Positions 46,900 through 60,524 of a DNA stretch of 64,000 nt are shown in pieces (position 1 is the first letter of the stretch; each line of letters opens with the position of its first letter). The notes under the pieces were generated by a model. It was not told the DNA's origin, made no database searches, and was given only the letters and a program-made list of their open reading frames with translations. Origin of the DNA: Styela clava (taxonomy: Eukaryota > Chordata > Ascidiacea > Stolidobranchia > Styelidae). The DNA is taken from contig NC_135251.1 of assembly GCF_964204865.1 (NCBI RefSeq), positions 19,902,001 through 19,966,000 on the forward strand. The letters run 5' to 3'. The translations under genes were made by a program, and so were the position numbers.

Positions 46900-49800
46900 A
46901 TGAGTATGAGTCGTTTTAGTGTAAAAGAAGATGATCCATTGATTGAACACGATGATGCATTCTCTGAAAGGTTTGTTAGTTACTTCAGTACTGGCGGTAC
47001 CGGTAGGATAATGTTTCCAGTCTGTTCCAACTTCAAAGAACAGACTAACAGATGAAATAAATTAACTTTTAATTACGTTACCTAGGGCCATATTTCAGCA
47101 TTTATCACTGACTATCGGAAATAAACTGATAAAATAAAGAAATAGGCTCTTTATAATAGGATAATTGCCAGAAGCCCTCCTTTCAGAGACAGGCGCGGCG
47201 GTGTGGCTCAATGGGCTAAGCGTTAGGAATACGCTCGCCACCGCACCTCTAATTACTCTGCGTGGGTTCGCAGGTTCGAATCCCATGCAGGGATGGTTAT
47301 GTGCGAGAGGATTGCTGGACTCCTCGCCGTCGTTGGGTGGTTCACATAACCGCTGGTCGGTTACGGCTTCCTCCACCACCAAGTCCATGCTTCCGAAAAC
47401 AAACAATACAGTAAAACTAATCCCATACCCGACTTGGAATGGTAACCGGACGAGATGCCGTGGTTCGTCATATGGATAAGTTGTCTTATCGGCTTTCCTC
47501 TCCCCCGGGATAAATATGTAAATCCTATCCTATCCTATTCTACAAATAGAGTGTTTGTTTTATTGAACGAAATGTCTGAATGCTGGGAATCTGAGAACTG
47601 TGCCCTACTCGCTTTTTTCAGTAATTACGGGTTACAGGTACTGAATTATGATGACCCTTGCATAGAGCATAGAGGAATGTTCATTTTTTTAATTCCTGAA
47701 TTCAAACCCTAATAACGTAATATCAAAATGCTGACTTTCAGACTTTATTCAAAACAATTACTGCTTCTTTTACAATGTTCTTTAATGCTTAATTTGGTAT
47801 TTTTATGTTCATTTGCTTTACAGATAGAAATTTTCTCATTTCTTTTCAGGCAAGGTGAAGCCTTTCTTCAATTTGACAATGCAATATTTGATGATGATAA
47901 TAGTGAGGATGATGTTGATGATGAAAACATAGAAGATAAATTTCCTGTTAAAGAACAAACTTATCCTGGAAGAAAACCAATGATAATAGATGCCGTTTGT
48001 CACATCATCGAGTATTTTCAAGTAAGAGTAGTAGGAAAACAGGCATATGCTTGATATAGTCAATTCATATCTGGCCCATTGTGCTCAAGGGCTGAAGGGT
48101 ATTACTGTATTAGTAGCATGCTCACAACAGCACAATATATTCGGGTCTGGTATAGTTTATTACCACAAGTACTAGTGGGCATGGCTGGGCAATTTATGCG
48201 TATGTCATTCCTAACTTATGGTAGAAACTCCCGTTTGACTATGTTGTCCAAATATGTCGTCACTTTGATGCAAAAAGGTCTGCCAAATGTTTGATTTTTA
48301 CCACGAGTGATCTGGGGTCCACTATAAAAAGCCTGAAATTTTGGCTCCCGGATCTGGCGTGTTTCTGAAACATCACTTGTTAGACTGGTCACCACCTTTA
48401 GGTTCAAATATCTCCTGATTGGTTATTTCCTATGACTTACTAGTCACTACTCAAACTATTTTCATTTATCCAACTATTCCCATGCATGAGTTAGACTTGT
48501 AAATGGATGTGACTATTCCATGATTGGGAAATCTTGTTAGCTCCATTTAGAAAATCATATTTCTATATTAGATGATCTTGTTAGCTCTCTTTAGAAAATC
48601 AATAAACTTGTGATAGAATATGTTGATAGTTGCTTTTTGTTCGGGACACCAGAGAGCAAGTCATTGGAACTCCACTATTTATATGAAATTTTCCAGAGCT
48701 GTTTAGTGATCAACAAGGAAATAGATGAGTTCAACATGTTTCAAAGGAACTTATTAGAAGATGAATGTTTAAATTTTTGGAGCCCATTAGTTGAGCATCA
48801 GCCTTGATTATATGAAGCAATGAGCTGAGAATCGATATCAAGTTTCCAGGAAGTTGTGAAAAGGAGGAATTATGATGTTTTCAGAGCGGAAATGCAAAAA
48901 TATTACTATGTATTGTTATTATTTTGTATTACCAGTAGTTTATTATTAGGTTTTCAGGGAGGAAATACAGTAATATTTTAGTATTATTATTTAGGTATTT
49001 GGTATGATTGTTATAAATAATTGTGCATATTCAAACTATGCAAAAGCCATGAACTTACCATGGATCGTTGAGAGAAACAAATAACAGAAACAAAGTTTTT
49101 ATACATCGTGAGGTGGGAAAAATGATATCCAATGAGACAAGAAAGAGATCCAAAATAAGAAGGGAGAAATATATAAAAAAAGGTTGGAAAATCCTGCTTT
49201 AGATCATAGGTTCTCAAAGTGCTCCGTACGGAGCCCCAGGGCTCCGCGAGAGAATCCCAGGGGCTCCGCGAGCTATTCGATTACTTTTCAAAATAATGAC
49301 TAGTTTTGTAGCTGTTCAAAGAAGCAATAACAGCTTTGATAAAATTTGACAACAATATAGCCTCGAAATATGGCAAAGAGGCGGAATTAAAAAATGACAT
49401 TATTTATAAGCTGGAGCGCAGCCAGGATTCTCAAGAGGTGGGGATTTGCGCGCAACATTCTTTGCGATTATAAAAAACGGATAACGAGATTTCTGTTGCG
49501 TAAAATATTCAATGCATGGCCGATGCGAGCATTTAAAGTGTCTTGTCGTAATAATTCAATTGTACTCATAGTTACTCAAGTTTCATTCGAGATTACTATT
49601 AGGATTACTAAAATGAAAGAATACTATTCTAAAAAAATAACATAAAAGACGTGATAAACTGCCAACTATAAATAAATTGGAGTCGTATTTTTGCGATCTT
49701 GGAATTTGTCAAACTTGATTGAGATTATTATTAAGCAAGATATCGCCGTTTAAAAAATCACAAGATCTGGGCAAAATACGATTGAAATTTATTTCAAATG

Positions 49801-52800
49801 CATGCGGCTCCGTCGGTAGTTTCAGAATAAAAAAAGGTAAATCGCGCACACAATTGACTGTGTTTCGATTTCGCAGTTACTATACGATGAATACCCAAAA
49901 GAAAACCTAACATTACACCAAATTTTGTGATTTACAATGCCTATAAAAGCGTTTTTCACATTGAACTCATAATTCCCCACGAGAACAAAAAAGCAATTAT
50001 CGTTGTCATTGTGGAAAAATACATGTATATGGCGAAGAAAATTTTTGATTTAGGGAGAATTAACACCGGCGTAAAGATGTTTAAAAACATGCCATGCTGA
50101 CAAAAACTATCGGTGATTGTAACAAAATGCAATCGCGCACGTTATTACGGGCCTTTTTAAGTCTTCCGAAAATGTCAAAAGGGAAAAGATTCGACCCCTA
50201 GTTTATTAATATGTTTGTCAAGTGTCAAATTTACAGCTTTAGTAAGAGTATATATAATTTATCTTTGAAATTTCGATTTATTTATGACTTGCATTAACCC
50301 CATTAAAAAGGTTTAGCATTTAAATTAAGTTAAGTACTTTTAACTTACTCAGGAATATTTATCGGAAAGCTACAATTTTAACATTTCTTTTGGGGCTCCG
50401 CGAATAATAGTCAACCTTTTCAGGGGCTCCGCAACACCAAAAGTTTGAGCACCCCTGCTTTAGATCATCATAACCATAACTACTGAAAGAGAGTCACAAT
50501 ATGATAAAGCAAAAGATTAGGTAATTGATGAGTGTGTTTTGAGTTTTTACTCATAAGGGTTGTAAGTTGGAGAAGGGGTTGATTAAATATTCATAGCAAA
50601 AAAATGTGAATTTGTGATTTGAAATATGCAATTAATTAGGTGGAATGGTTCTCGCTAATGGCATGACCCATTACCTTGTTTGTGTATCCCTTTTGAATAT
50701 GACAAATCTGAAGGTAACTTGTTGTTGAAAATTCTGAATCTATGGAAAAAGCTGTTATTTGTTAGGAATTTCCTATGTTGTCAAGAAATCTTCGGTATTT
50801 TATATCAGAGTTATCTAAATTTGATTACAACCCAATTATACTCATTATAAATCTTACTAGTAATTAGTGGAGTGATTTTAAATTATTTCACTGCCTACTG
50901 AATGCAATAAAGAGTTAAATTGTGGGAAATCATTATGTGGGCAAACATGATATAATATTTATTTGTTTCAGTATTTTGCATTGATTCAATCACTGTCTTT
51001 GAGATGGACATGGCCTCTTACATGGACAACATCTGCAAGTTTCATGTTTTTCTTTAATCTTGACTTATGGGAATTCACAAAAGTTGCAAGTGGAGCCTGG
51101 CAAGCATCAAGAAATTATATTGTGCCTAGTGCTAATGTGCCTTTCAACTTCAAGTAAGTTCGGTTTAAGTAAATTATTTTTGAGTCATTTAAAGTTGTAG
51201 GCTATATTGAAACCCGTATGTTTGGTAGAATTGCTGACTTTTTGCCTGGAATCAGGGTAATAAAGATCAGTGATTCTAAAAGTTGGTGGCAAAAAATCTG
51301 CAGGGGTTAGTGGGCGATAGTGCATTCTGAAACGTCAGGACTATCACGAAACTTGTTTTGTTTATGTTCTAATTGTAAAATGCCATGAAAACCTGATTTT
51401 CTAATGCAATGATAACTTGTTTTGTGGGGAGTCTGTTTAGTTCTGCCATAGCCATTGTTTCATTAACTGAAACTTGTTTGATTCTTTCATTTCCAACAAG
51501 ATTTTCTGATGTGACACTATTGCTATCATATCATAACAAAAAATTGACTTTCCATAATTCCATCAGCCAATTGTCTCGTTGATACTGTACTTGACTGAAG
51601 TGTTCATGAAAATGAAATGCAACGTCTATCATGCATGAAAAGAATATTCTCTTTTAATGATTTTGGGTAATAACATGGCATCATTCTTTATTTCGCGCAC
51701 CTATAACTTTTTTTCTAACAATCATCTGGTATTTAGTTATTGCAGATAGATATGGGCAATGATGATTTATAAATAGTGTCGTAAGAGGGTAATGGTACTC
51801 AAAAGTTTAAGAACTACTGATATAGGTCACAAAGATTTTGTATTTATTAATACATTTTGAAATGTAGATAAGTGACACACAGAGTGGATAAAAGTGAATT
51901 CTTATCATGTTTTTGGACACGTCAGTGTACATAACAATCGTTTCAATATTATGTTGTTGTTCATGTTAGTATTATTCTTCTCTTTCGTAATGATGGAATC
52001 GGTTTTCTCTTCGAATACTGGACCAATTGCTTTGAATTTTCAGTGGTTAAAGATTGATTTTTTGTCAGAAGGCTATTACTTTCATATATTTCAAAAATTA
52101 CTGTGGACTTCAAGAGATTCGTGTTGTATGTGTCAGAATAAAACATAGCGACACCTTGTGACGTGTCCATATATTTGAGCACAGCTCTCTTGTCTTCACT
52201 TTGTGAAAAGATAAAATTGAAATTTTTTCATTTGTTATTCGAAATTATGTTATTTTCAGATGGTGGCTGGTAATGTGGTTTGTTGTTCTTGTATTCATTG
52301 TCATAGTTTTCTTTCTAACTTATCGATATTTGAAGAAAAGGGAAGCATCGAAAGCAATCGTCGCAGGAACGGTACTGCAGAAAGTTGCCATTGCATTGGC
52401 TCAGGTATGGCAAGTCTATTATTGAGTCTGTGATTCATGCCTAGATGAATAAAAATTAATTTTTACCAATGGATGTGGCATAAATATAGTTTGATTTAGT
52501 CTTGATAAATTTATATTTGGAAAAGATGTGGTGGTGATAAATTTATCTCCCAACTGGCGACAAACATGCAGACAGGCCTTGCTATTTAAACAGGTGGACA
52601 GGCCTCGTGCCAGTCTGAAAAATATTGAGTTTTTATTAACCATTCAGTATCGTTAAATAATTGACCATCGGCCTAATTTTTTAATTGTCAAGTTTACAGC
52701 AAACTTTTTAATCTTACTATAGGCTAAATTTTTTGGATACCACCCAACAATTTTACCTTCTAATTTCTTGGTGTTCCACGATGTGAGATAAAAAGCGTAG

Positions 52801-55800
52801 GTATTCCAGACCAAAAAAGTTTAAGAAACGCTGCCCTACACAATTTATTACACCTTAGGTGAGTCAGGTTGAACCCCTAGATGTATGTAATCCGCAATCC
52901 ACAGACAACCATCCTTCAACTAACCAGAAAATGGTTTTATAAATTTGATTTATTTGTCTCTAGGTTTTAGCACTTCCCATTGGTGTACAAATTGGAAAAG
53001 TATTTTGGTGCAATCCTATTACACATGTCTGGAATGTTGACAATGATATTACATGTTGGAGTGCAGAACATCTTATTTTTGTTATCATTTCATTGACAGT
53101 AGCAATTCTTGTTTATCCTGTCTATGCTTTTTGGCTATACAGACTCATAAAACAACAAGTACGGTAATGGAGATCATTTTTATTTATAAAGTATGTTATT
53201 CATAACAGAATTTATTGGTGAGATTGTGTGGTTGATAGCCATGACATTCTTGATGGATTTTGGGGATTCAGATTGATTAATGCAGGGGTGTGCAACCTGC
53301 GGCTCTCAAGGAAAAATTGTGCGGCCTGCGAAGAAGTGCCAATCTTGAATAATGTGCAGTCCGCATAACTAGCTTTTTAATTTAATTTGGTACGTGCTTG
53401 TAATTCCAAAACCTTTGTGTTGCAAAGCATATACCCGAGTCCAATTTATCATCTATGCCTAAACAGCTAGCATGCGCAAATAATGCATGTCACAATATCA
53501 ATAACCAAAATACCAGATAGCCTATGTTAAGGTGTATTTCTATTTGACCCTCCTGTATTGAAGGTTGTACACCCCTGGATTAGTATATTAGCATTTTTTA
53601 CATTGCTAGTTAAAGATCTCATGTTTGAGGCTTTGAGCCTGAGTCGTTCGATTCTTCAACCTGATTTTACTACACCTAATGTTTATTCAGAAATATTAAA
53701 TTGTTCCTGTTTCATTAAGTTGCTCAATTGCTTGAAAAATTTAAGCTTCTTATTCAATATTTAGGTTGTTACTTTCAACCATCGACGTCATGAGGCATAC
53801 CTACAACTGAAAGATTGTGAACATAGATTTGGACTCCACAATGCCTGGACATCAAGAATATTTGTTGCATTTGCATCCTACAGAAGGAGATGGGTGTATG
53901 CACGTCCTATCGGTCACTTACTGAAATTTTATACCATCATCTTCTATGCTGCCTTATTTAATTATAGGTAAGATTGAAATAATCACCAATTCACCAATTT
54001 TTCACATGAGAAATGAAAATATTCACAAGATCATTCATCCTGTGCCTGAGCAATTTCCAAATCTAAATTTAGTATTTTAATCAATATAGACATAATGAAC
54101 CCTGTTTTGTTTGATTCTTGTATTGTTTTACTAGTAACAACTGTTGTGTTATAATTGCATTCAATTGCTACTCTCTGCATACTGATAAACCTGGAGTTAG
54201 GAAGTTGTAATATACAAAAAAAGGTGTCGCCATTTTGCAGATCAGTTTGTTCTACTGAGCGGTACTGTTTAATTTGTTTTTCATTTATGGCACATAATTA
54301 ATTGACTGTTGTTTGTTATAAGGGCTACGGCTGACATGGCGATGGTATACATATAAAGTCTGTGTGGTCTTTAATGGCAATATAGAGTATGAAAGGCACA
54401 TACAAATAGAATGCTCGAACACCTTGATTGGTAACTTACAGATGAGGTGACCATTACAGCTCTCTGAATGAAAACATAAATATGAAATGTCTGATAGCCA
54501 GAATATTCATGTTTATGAATATAGGAATGTTTTTTACTTAATAACTTTATTATTCAGGTTGGAACAGATATCGATGATTGGTTTGATGTTCTTTCTCATG
54601 ATATTTTTTTCACTCATTCCGAGGGTATACAGAGTAAGTTGTAAATATATACTACCGTACATGTTTGTGTTTGGATTGAAAATCTATATATGTTTCAGTT
54701 TTACCTACAAATTATTTTTGATATGTGGTATACCAAACTTTCGCTGCGGCAAATCTCATTTCTATTGCAATGTTTCAAATATCTCTTCGACTTGAAAAGT
54801 TTGGTACTTCCGAAGTATGTGAACCAAGATGGTGGACACCGAAATGTAGTATGTGTACCAGGTTAGGGTTAGGCCATAATTTTATTTCAATTTTACTTAT
54901 TTTAGTTCTATTACGACTTTGGGGACTAGCCAAGTGACTCCTGTAGTATTTGTACCTTGAATTATGGCCTAACTATAACCTGGTACACATACTACGTACT
55001 GGTGTCTGCCATCTTGGTTCACATACTTCGGGAGTATCAAAAATTCTGTCTAAACAAAATTGTTGTCATTGCATCAGTATGATAATGACAAATGTCGGTT
55101 GGACCGTTACTTGTTTTTTATTACATTTTCAATATAAATATTTTCCAATTATGACCATTTTATTTGTATTGTATTTTAAGTTACTGAAATATCAATGAGA
55201 AAATATGAAAATCAGTGACAAAATTACTCATATATGTTATGTCTAAGATTTGAAAAATACGCTCTTAGCACTGCAACATAAATTATCTTATCTTATTAGT
55301 TTTCAATAATTCAATCTTCGAGTTAATTTAAAATAATACATTTTGAATTCAGATGGCAAATTGCCAAAAATGGCATTGAACTTCATTCTCTTTCTTCATA
55401 AAAACACCGATTTAAGTAACAATAATTATGAATTTTGTTAGAGGTAAATTCAATGGGACATACAGGGTAACCTAAAAATAGAACCCAGGTCACTTGAAAC
55501 ATATACTAATATAGCGAGACCATAACTGTTGTGTAAACAGTCCTTAGATTACTGAAATTTTTGGAGACAATTATACACAAACAGTTCCAGTGTTGAATAA
55601 ATTCTTCTTTTTCGTAAAAGTAATAAATAATTCACAGGTTCTTTTTTTGAGTTAGTATGTAGTTCGTTTACAACTACTAATATTACGCATCACAACATGT
55701 ATCTTGGTTGCTGGGTGAAAAGTCAATAGTTTGTCAGTTTCTATTGTCCTTCTATCAAAGGATGACCGTTTTGTTTGCATACAACGTCATCAGACATGAT

Positions 55801-58800
55801 TTTGTATTTAAAGTAAATATGTGATATGTTGATTGTTCCAATATTGGTTATTGGTAGCCAAATGCTGATTTTGTTGAGTAAAACTTTCAATAGCCATGAA
55901 CCATTCACTTTTTTGTAAAAATATTTGAAAAATTAATTTATTGCAAAAGTTTTTACAATTGAAAGAGTTTATTTTTATATTTAAATCTCTTCTAGGTAGC
56001 CTGCCTGAACATTTTGTTACATGGTATTTTATGAACATCACCAAAAATTTTAAAACAATTTTTTAGAAGAAACTGTATTGAATATTTTGGATCTATGTTA
56101 TATGGATAATCTAATAATGTCAGCTATATTAGCTGGTCTGGAAAGTTTGATCTATGACAACGCTAGCATATGGAAACTTCTAATCAAATCTAGTAGTAAC
56201 CTTTGACCCTTATCCTAGTGCCACACAATACAATGGTTTTTCTTAATTTCTAGGTAACATGCTACAATTTCTTGGCGGTTTGGTGTTGGTTAGCATTATT
56301 TTCAAATGCGGTAACTGGAATTTTTATAAATATTTCGGATCTGGAAAGTGCGTTCACAACTCCGAATTATGTCAGAGTGAGTTCTTATCTTGATCTAATT
56401 TGTGTGTCATGTAATCACAGATTGAATAATTTTGACAGGGTTTGGGATAGTTTGAATCAGACTTTTTTTAAGTAACAACATAAATCTGAAAACAGCGTTA
56501 AATTCATTTTCTTTTCCATCTTCATTATCTTATTTGTTAGTCGTCCATGATTTTAAAACAAAACCTATTTTTGTATTTTTTAGGGCGAGTTAATCCTTAT
56601 CAATATTATTTGGGTACTTACTATTGCGTTATGGATAATATATGTTATATTGAGAGCAAGAGGTGTCATCTGTTCACGTAATCCACTTTGGCCAACGATG
56701 ATGTCGAAAGGTGTGAAAAAATTGCCAGAGAATACACTGAAGTAAGTATTGCTGATGGGTTTCAATAGGGGGCCGCTCCACCCTAGAGGTACGTGAATAC
56801 ATTTCGGAGATACCGCAAGTTTACAAGACTCTATTACTGAACTCGTTACTCTTTGAGGTTCATTTTGTTTTGCCAGTATTAGGTTTGCTTTTGTGTATAT
56901 TTATAGTTTATCCAATTCTTTTTACAGCGTTATAAGTATGGATAGATTTGTGACAATAAAACTATCATATTCCGCAGGGGTGCCCTCAGCCTCTGGAATG
57001 TTTCATTTAGCTTTCGCTTTACCCTTAAGGTTGGACACCACTGGTCTGGCACATTCATAACGAAACATATTTTGCATATCTATAATTAAATTTGTATTTA
57101 TTCATAATTAATTTGTGTTTAATTTCAAATATTTTGAATCATTTTGGGTGGAAATTGTATATAGCTTTGAATAGACTACTCAGGACAATCTAAAAGCAAT
57201 CCTAAATATGTCGAAATTTTCACTGCCTTTCATAAGAGACTGATCCTACCTGAATATACAGCTGTGATTCCCGTGAACATGCTTCTTGATCCACAGTTTT
57301 GTTAATGAAATACCCGCCGAGTCAAAAATAATATTCCATTTTATTAAAAAAATCTGAGGTACTTGGTTTAAACCAGGCCTTCAATTAAAATTCGTAAAAT
57401 TTGATTTTCAGTATTTTAGTTGGTGTACACTGTTAGAAGAATTTGTATATTTCAATGCAATTTTCATAATAATTCAATTCTACTTGCACTAGGTACATGC
57501 AATCTGCTTTAGAAGGCAGGTATGCCATCAAGAAAGCAATGGCTGTTCCTGCTTTACTAGCACCAGTTCATGAACTTACACATCAAATTCATGTTATGAA
57601 TGCTTTAGCATGTGAAGCAGAGTAAGTTTGATAGTCTATATTCTATTCTATGAGGGAGTTTAATATTCTATTAACTGAGAATGCAATAGGATGGAATTTT
57701 TATATTTATTCTGGGGAAGAGAAAAGCCGATAAGATGGATCAATCATATTTCGTACCACGTCCTCTCATCTGGTAACCAGTCCATGTCCAGTATGGAATT
57801 AGTCATCCAGTTATCTGTTAAAGATACATGGACTTAGCCAACCAGTGGTTACGTGGACCATCCTACGGTGTTAATCAGTGGAGCAATCCTTTCGGACTTA
57901 TATATGTCATACCACATCCTCTTATTCGGTAATCAGTCCATGTCCTGATTAGTCGGCCTGGTATTTGTTACAAATGCATGGATTTAGCCAACTAAGGAGT
58001 CGAGCAATCCTCTCGCACATAAATATCTCTACGGCATGCGAACCCATGCAGAGTAATCTGAGGTGGGATGACAAGTATATCGCTAACACTTTGTACATTG
58101 CACCAAGCATAATAAAAAATAGATATAGTACAATTCGATCCAACCAGAAGACACTGGAATCATCCACCATTCAAAATGTTGAAATAAACTGTGAACACAA
58201 AATTAGTTTTTAGGAAGCATTATATATAAATGATCTTCCTAGTTCAGCAAGCGTACACAATTCGTGAGTTCTTATGTTTCCGGCTCCAGCTCCGTGGCTT
58301 CATTTTTTACCTCAAGAGCTGAGCTCCGGCTTAATGGTCATTGGGGCTTTTTGTTATAACCAGTGATGCCCAAATGCAGTTTCGCAGAAGCGAGACTCAA
58401 ATGTATGACTTATTATTTGTATGATGTATATAACATTATAAACATGAAAAAGTAATTACATGATTTGGAGGAGCTTGAGCCTCTAGAATTTCAGTTCTGC
58501 TCTAGTTCCATGTGATATGATAAGTTTGACTCCAGCTTCAACATGGCTCCAGCTGCCCAGTCCTGCTACGAATCTTATATAAACTCTTTTCAACTTGAGA
58601 AAATGATTTTTTAGATATGTAAAAGATCCACTTCATTCATCATTACGTGATGTGTTGGATGAATTGATCGATTTTCACACAAGAGTTGCTCCTATATCAT
58701 TATTCTCTGAATCTCTCAAACCTACTGTACATTCTACTGTTCAAGATCTTCTAAAGGTGAGTATATACAAATTTATCATCATCAGCCTTTTAAACCCCCT

Positions 58801-60524
58801 CTTTTATTTCATTTTATACTGAATTGCAATTACAAATGCGTTAAAAATTAAAATCAAAATGCGAGTTTATGATGGAATTGTTTCGACCTTAGTGTCCATA
58901 TATTTGAGCATTAGTCTCTTGTTTATTCATGTCTGAAGGTAGCTTTTCTTCTTTACAGGTTATGCCAGCATTCACGAAACGGTTAAAACAAAGAGAATTT
59001 GATTTTATTTTGACTTCACCAGTTCGTCGACGTCTCCTGCTCAAATTATTCATTGTATCCTGTTTCCTCAACAAAACGAGATCGTCACAAGATGCTACAG
59101 GAGGAGAAGATGGTCGCGGAGGAACTTACAGAGTTCTTCAAAGATTGTGGCGACCACCAAGCTCCAGTGACATGATCAGTAAAAGCGATGTGGATGAAAA
59201 TGACCAATGCATATCTGATGAAGGATTTGAAGGAGACGAATTGGAAGGAAGTGATGCTGATCATGAGATATGGTACACAGATGGTAGGTTTACATTTTAT
59301 TCCTCTTTTTGCGAGTTTATAATTGTTATGTGAAGTTTGAATTTAAATTTTTTTTTTAAATTTTTTATATAATATTATCTGGTATTTTGTTTTATGAATT
59401 CATTTCTGCTTAAGAATTGGAACAATGTTTCTTTTTTCTAACGAATACAAACATAAACAGTTATATCATACTAAAATATTATCAATACATTCAATTTCAA
59501 GTAAGTTTCGTCCATATTATATTACAGTTGCCAGTTATAATTGATTTTTCATCCAAGTATGCCATACATGTACAAAACGGAAATAATAGAGTTATAGTCA
59601 ATGTTGTGTTCATATGCTCTGCGAAACTGAGCCACTGCCCAATTATTATTAAAAAAAAATATTGTTTCACAGAAAGAAGAAATAATTCTGTGATTGTATC
59701 ACCGACTCTAGAAAGTGAACACAGGTAATGATAAATAACATGTATTATTTATATTTCTGAGAATTTTCTCTTGTTCGGCATGGCTTATCTGGCTTATTAC
59801 ATAACACTAGCAATTATAGTCAAGGTTTCACCCTTCAATCATATAATAAATGTGAGATGTCCAATCCACATACCTTAACATGCCAATCACCAGACTGCCT
59901 TGCTAACATGGAAGTTAATCACGCTAAGCATTAGGAATACTTTTGTCATCGCGCTTTTGATTACCCTATATGCATCCATGAATTCGGTGAGAAGGATTAT
60001 GTGGTGGACTATCATAATGTTGCAGGGTTGTTCACTTAATTACTTGTAAGTAGCAGATTCTTTCATCATTCATATTTTGGGCGACCAATTGGTCAGCTAC
60101 TGTGTCCGGAAAATCGCTGCAAGAGCATTTTGCTGTGAAACAAGAATTCGTGATAAAAATAGTTATGTTTGAAGGATTAGGGTATGCTTTTAAATAATGA
60201 ATCTTTTTAAATAAAAAGGTACTTTAAAAACCAGTTTAAAAAATGGTTTTTATCATGAATACTGTTTTATGGCAAAATGCTCTTGCGTTGATTTTTCCCA
60301 TGCGGCGAAATTTCCTAGAACCATTTGCTACTCCCATATCCCAAAAGAATGGTAACTAGGCGAAGGGCTGTGGCTGTGGCCATGGATGTCTTGTCTTACT
60401 GCTCCAGAAGATCATTTTTAAAATCCTGAACAAATCCAATCGCCTGTGTAAGGTAGAGAAGAACCAATGCGAATCTTGAGATCTGTTAAATGTTTTTATT
60501 ATTCTTATTTTTAGTGCTGCGTAG
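46900..60524 (+). CDS. Unrecognised multi-spanning membrane protein, 14 exons
   Basis: Exons: 46900-46970, 47850-48021, 50972-51153, 52260-52404, 52964-53158, 53765-53967, 54558-54633, 56254-56376, 56584-56741, 57493-57621, 58615-58756, 58959-59283, 59673-59724, 60515-60524. Phases agree at every join, giving about 660 aa. The N-terminus is acidic (DDDNSEDDVDDENIED). Hydrophobic segments follow: WTTSASFMFFFNLDLW, WWLVMWFVVLVFIVIVFLTY, LIFVIISLTVAILVYPVYAF, FYTIIFYAALF, MIGLMFFLMIFFSLIP, FLAVWCWLALFSNAVTGIF, LILINIIWVLTIALWIIYVI, so about seven or eight helices. A Trp/Cys-containing stretch, FWCNPITHVW...DITCWSAEH, precedes the third. The C-terminal 250 residues are soluble, with a basic part (VRRRLLLK) and a Ser/Asp/Glu tail. 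The CWS..H pattern recalls polytopic C-termini of large orphan proteins in protists and invertebrates, but I do not recognise the family. The donor after exon 5 (GTACGG) is weak; exon 14 adds three residues and is tentative. Confidence 0.75.
47192..47540 (+). mobile_element. tRNA-derived SINE, full length
   Basis: The head has pol III internal promoter boxes: A box TGGCTCAATGGG (47204-47215) and B box GGTTCGAATCC (47273-47283). An unrelated body follows and the element ends in the short tandem tail ATCCTATCCTATCCTATTC. It lies in intron 1 of the multi-exon membrane-protein gene, same strand. The spacing of the boxes and lack of a closed acceptor stem argue against a functional tRNA. Confidence 0.85.
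49205..50457 (+). mobile_element. hAT element, GGGGCTCCGC family, copy 1 (complete)
   Basis: 1253 bp, ends CATAGGTTCTCAAAGTGC and AGTTTGAGCACCCCTG (inverted), with the exact 8-bp duplication CTTTAGAT at 49197-49204 and 50458-50465. Both subterminal regions repeat GGGGCTCCGCGA. It encodes no intact transposase. It sits in intron 2 of the membrane-protein gene and serves as the reference for the copies at 36163 and 46002. Confidence 0.93.
51905..52110 (+). repeat. Dispersed TTGGACAC/GTT-rich repeat, copy 6
   Basis: In intron 3 of the membrane-protein gene. Shares TTTTGGACACGTCAGTG, CGTTTCAATATTATGTTGTT, TTCTCTTCGAATACTGGACC, TTTTCAGTGGTTAAAGATTG, AGAAGGCTATTACTTTCAT with copy 5. Confidence 0.7.
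52745..52833 (+). mobile_element. hAT MITE right-end fragment
   Basis: Matches the right half of 26147-26425: GTGTTCCACGATGTGAGATA, AAAAGCGTAGGTATTCCAGA, AAAAAAGTTTAAGAAACGCTG. Intronic. Confidence 0.6.
53283..53577. mobile_element. hAT MITE, CAGGGGTGTGCAACCTGC family
   Basis: 295 bp with inverted ends CAGGGGTGTGCAACCT and AGGTTGTACACCCCTG and subterminal GCGGCTCTC / GCGGCC motifs. Flanks GATTAATG and GATTAGTA agree at six of eight bases. In intron 5 of the membrane-protein gene. Confidence 0.8.
54803..55038. mobile_element. MITE, GGTACTTCCGAAGTATG subfamily
   Basis: 236 bp with long inverted ends: GAAGTATGTGAACCAAGATG and CATCTTGGTTCACATACTTC. Inside, GTACCAGGTTAGGGTTAGGC pairs with GCCTAACTATAACCTGGTAC, so almost the whole element can fold on itself. 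Related to the smaller MITEs at 2894 and 37147. Confidence 0.8.
57660..58065 (-). repeat. Degraded SINE fragments (inverted)
   Basis: Minus-strand matches to the SINE 3' body in two successive pieces (AGAAAAGCCGATAAGAT, AACCAGTCCATGTCC; then CAATCCTCTCGCACATAA, GAACCCATGCAGAG). Heavily diverged and in intron 10 of the membrane-protein gene. Confidence 0.5.
59895..60060 (+). repeat. Decayed SINE
   Basis: Retains CGCTAAGCATTAGGAATAC and the following ATTACC..GCATCCATGAATTCGGTGAGA, collinear with 47216-47310 but with many changes; the B box is destroyed. Confidence 0.5.

Noticed and set aside
47192..47290. Functional tRNA gene
   Set aside because: A and B boxes are present, but the sequence continues as a SINE body with an ATCCT tail and no proper acceptor stem closes.
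47836..48063. Minus-strand frame near 48 kb
   Set aside because: Antisense to exon 2 of the multi-exon membrane-protein gene.
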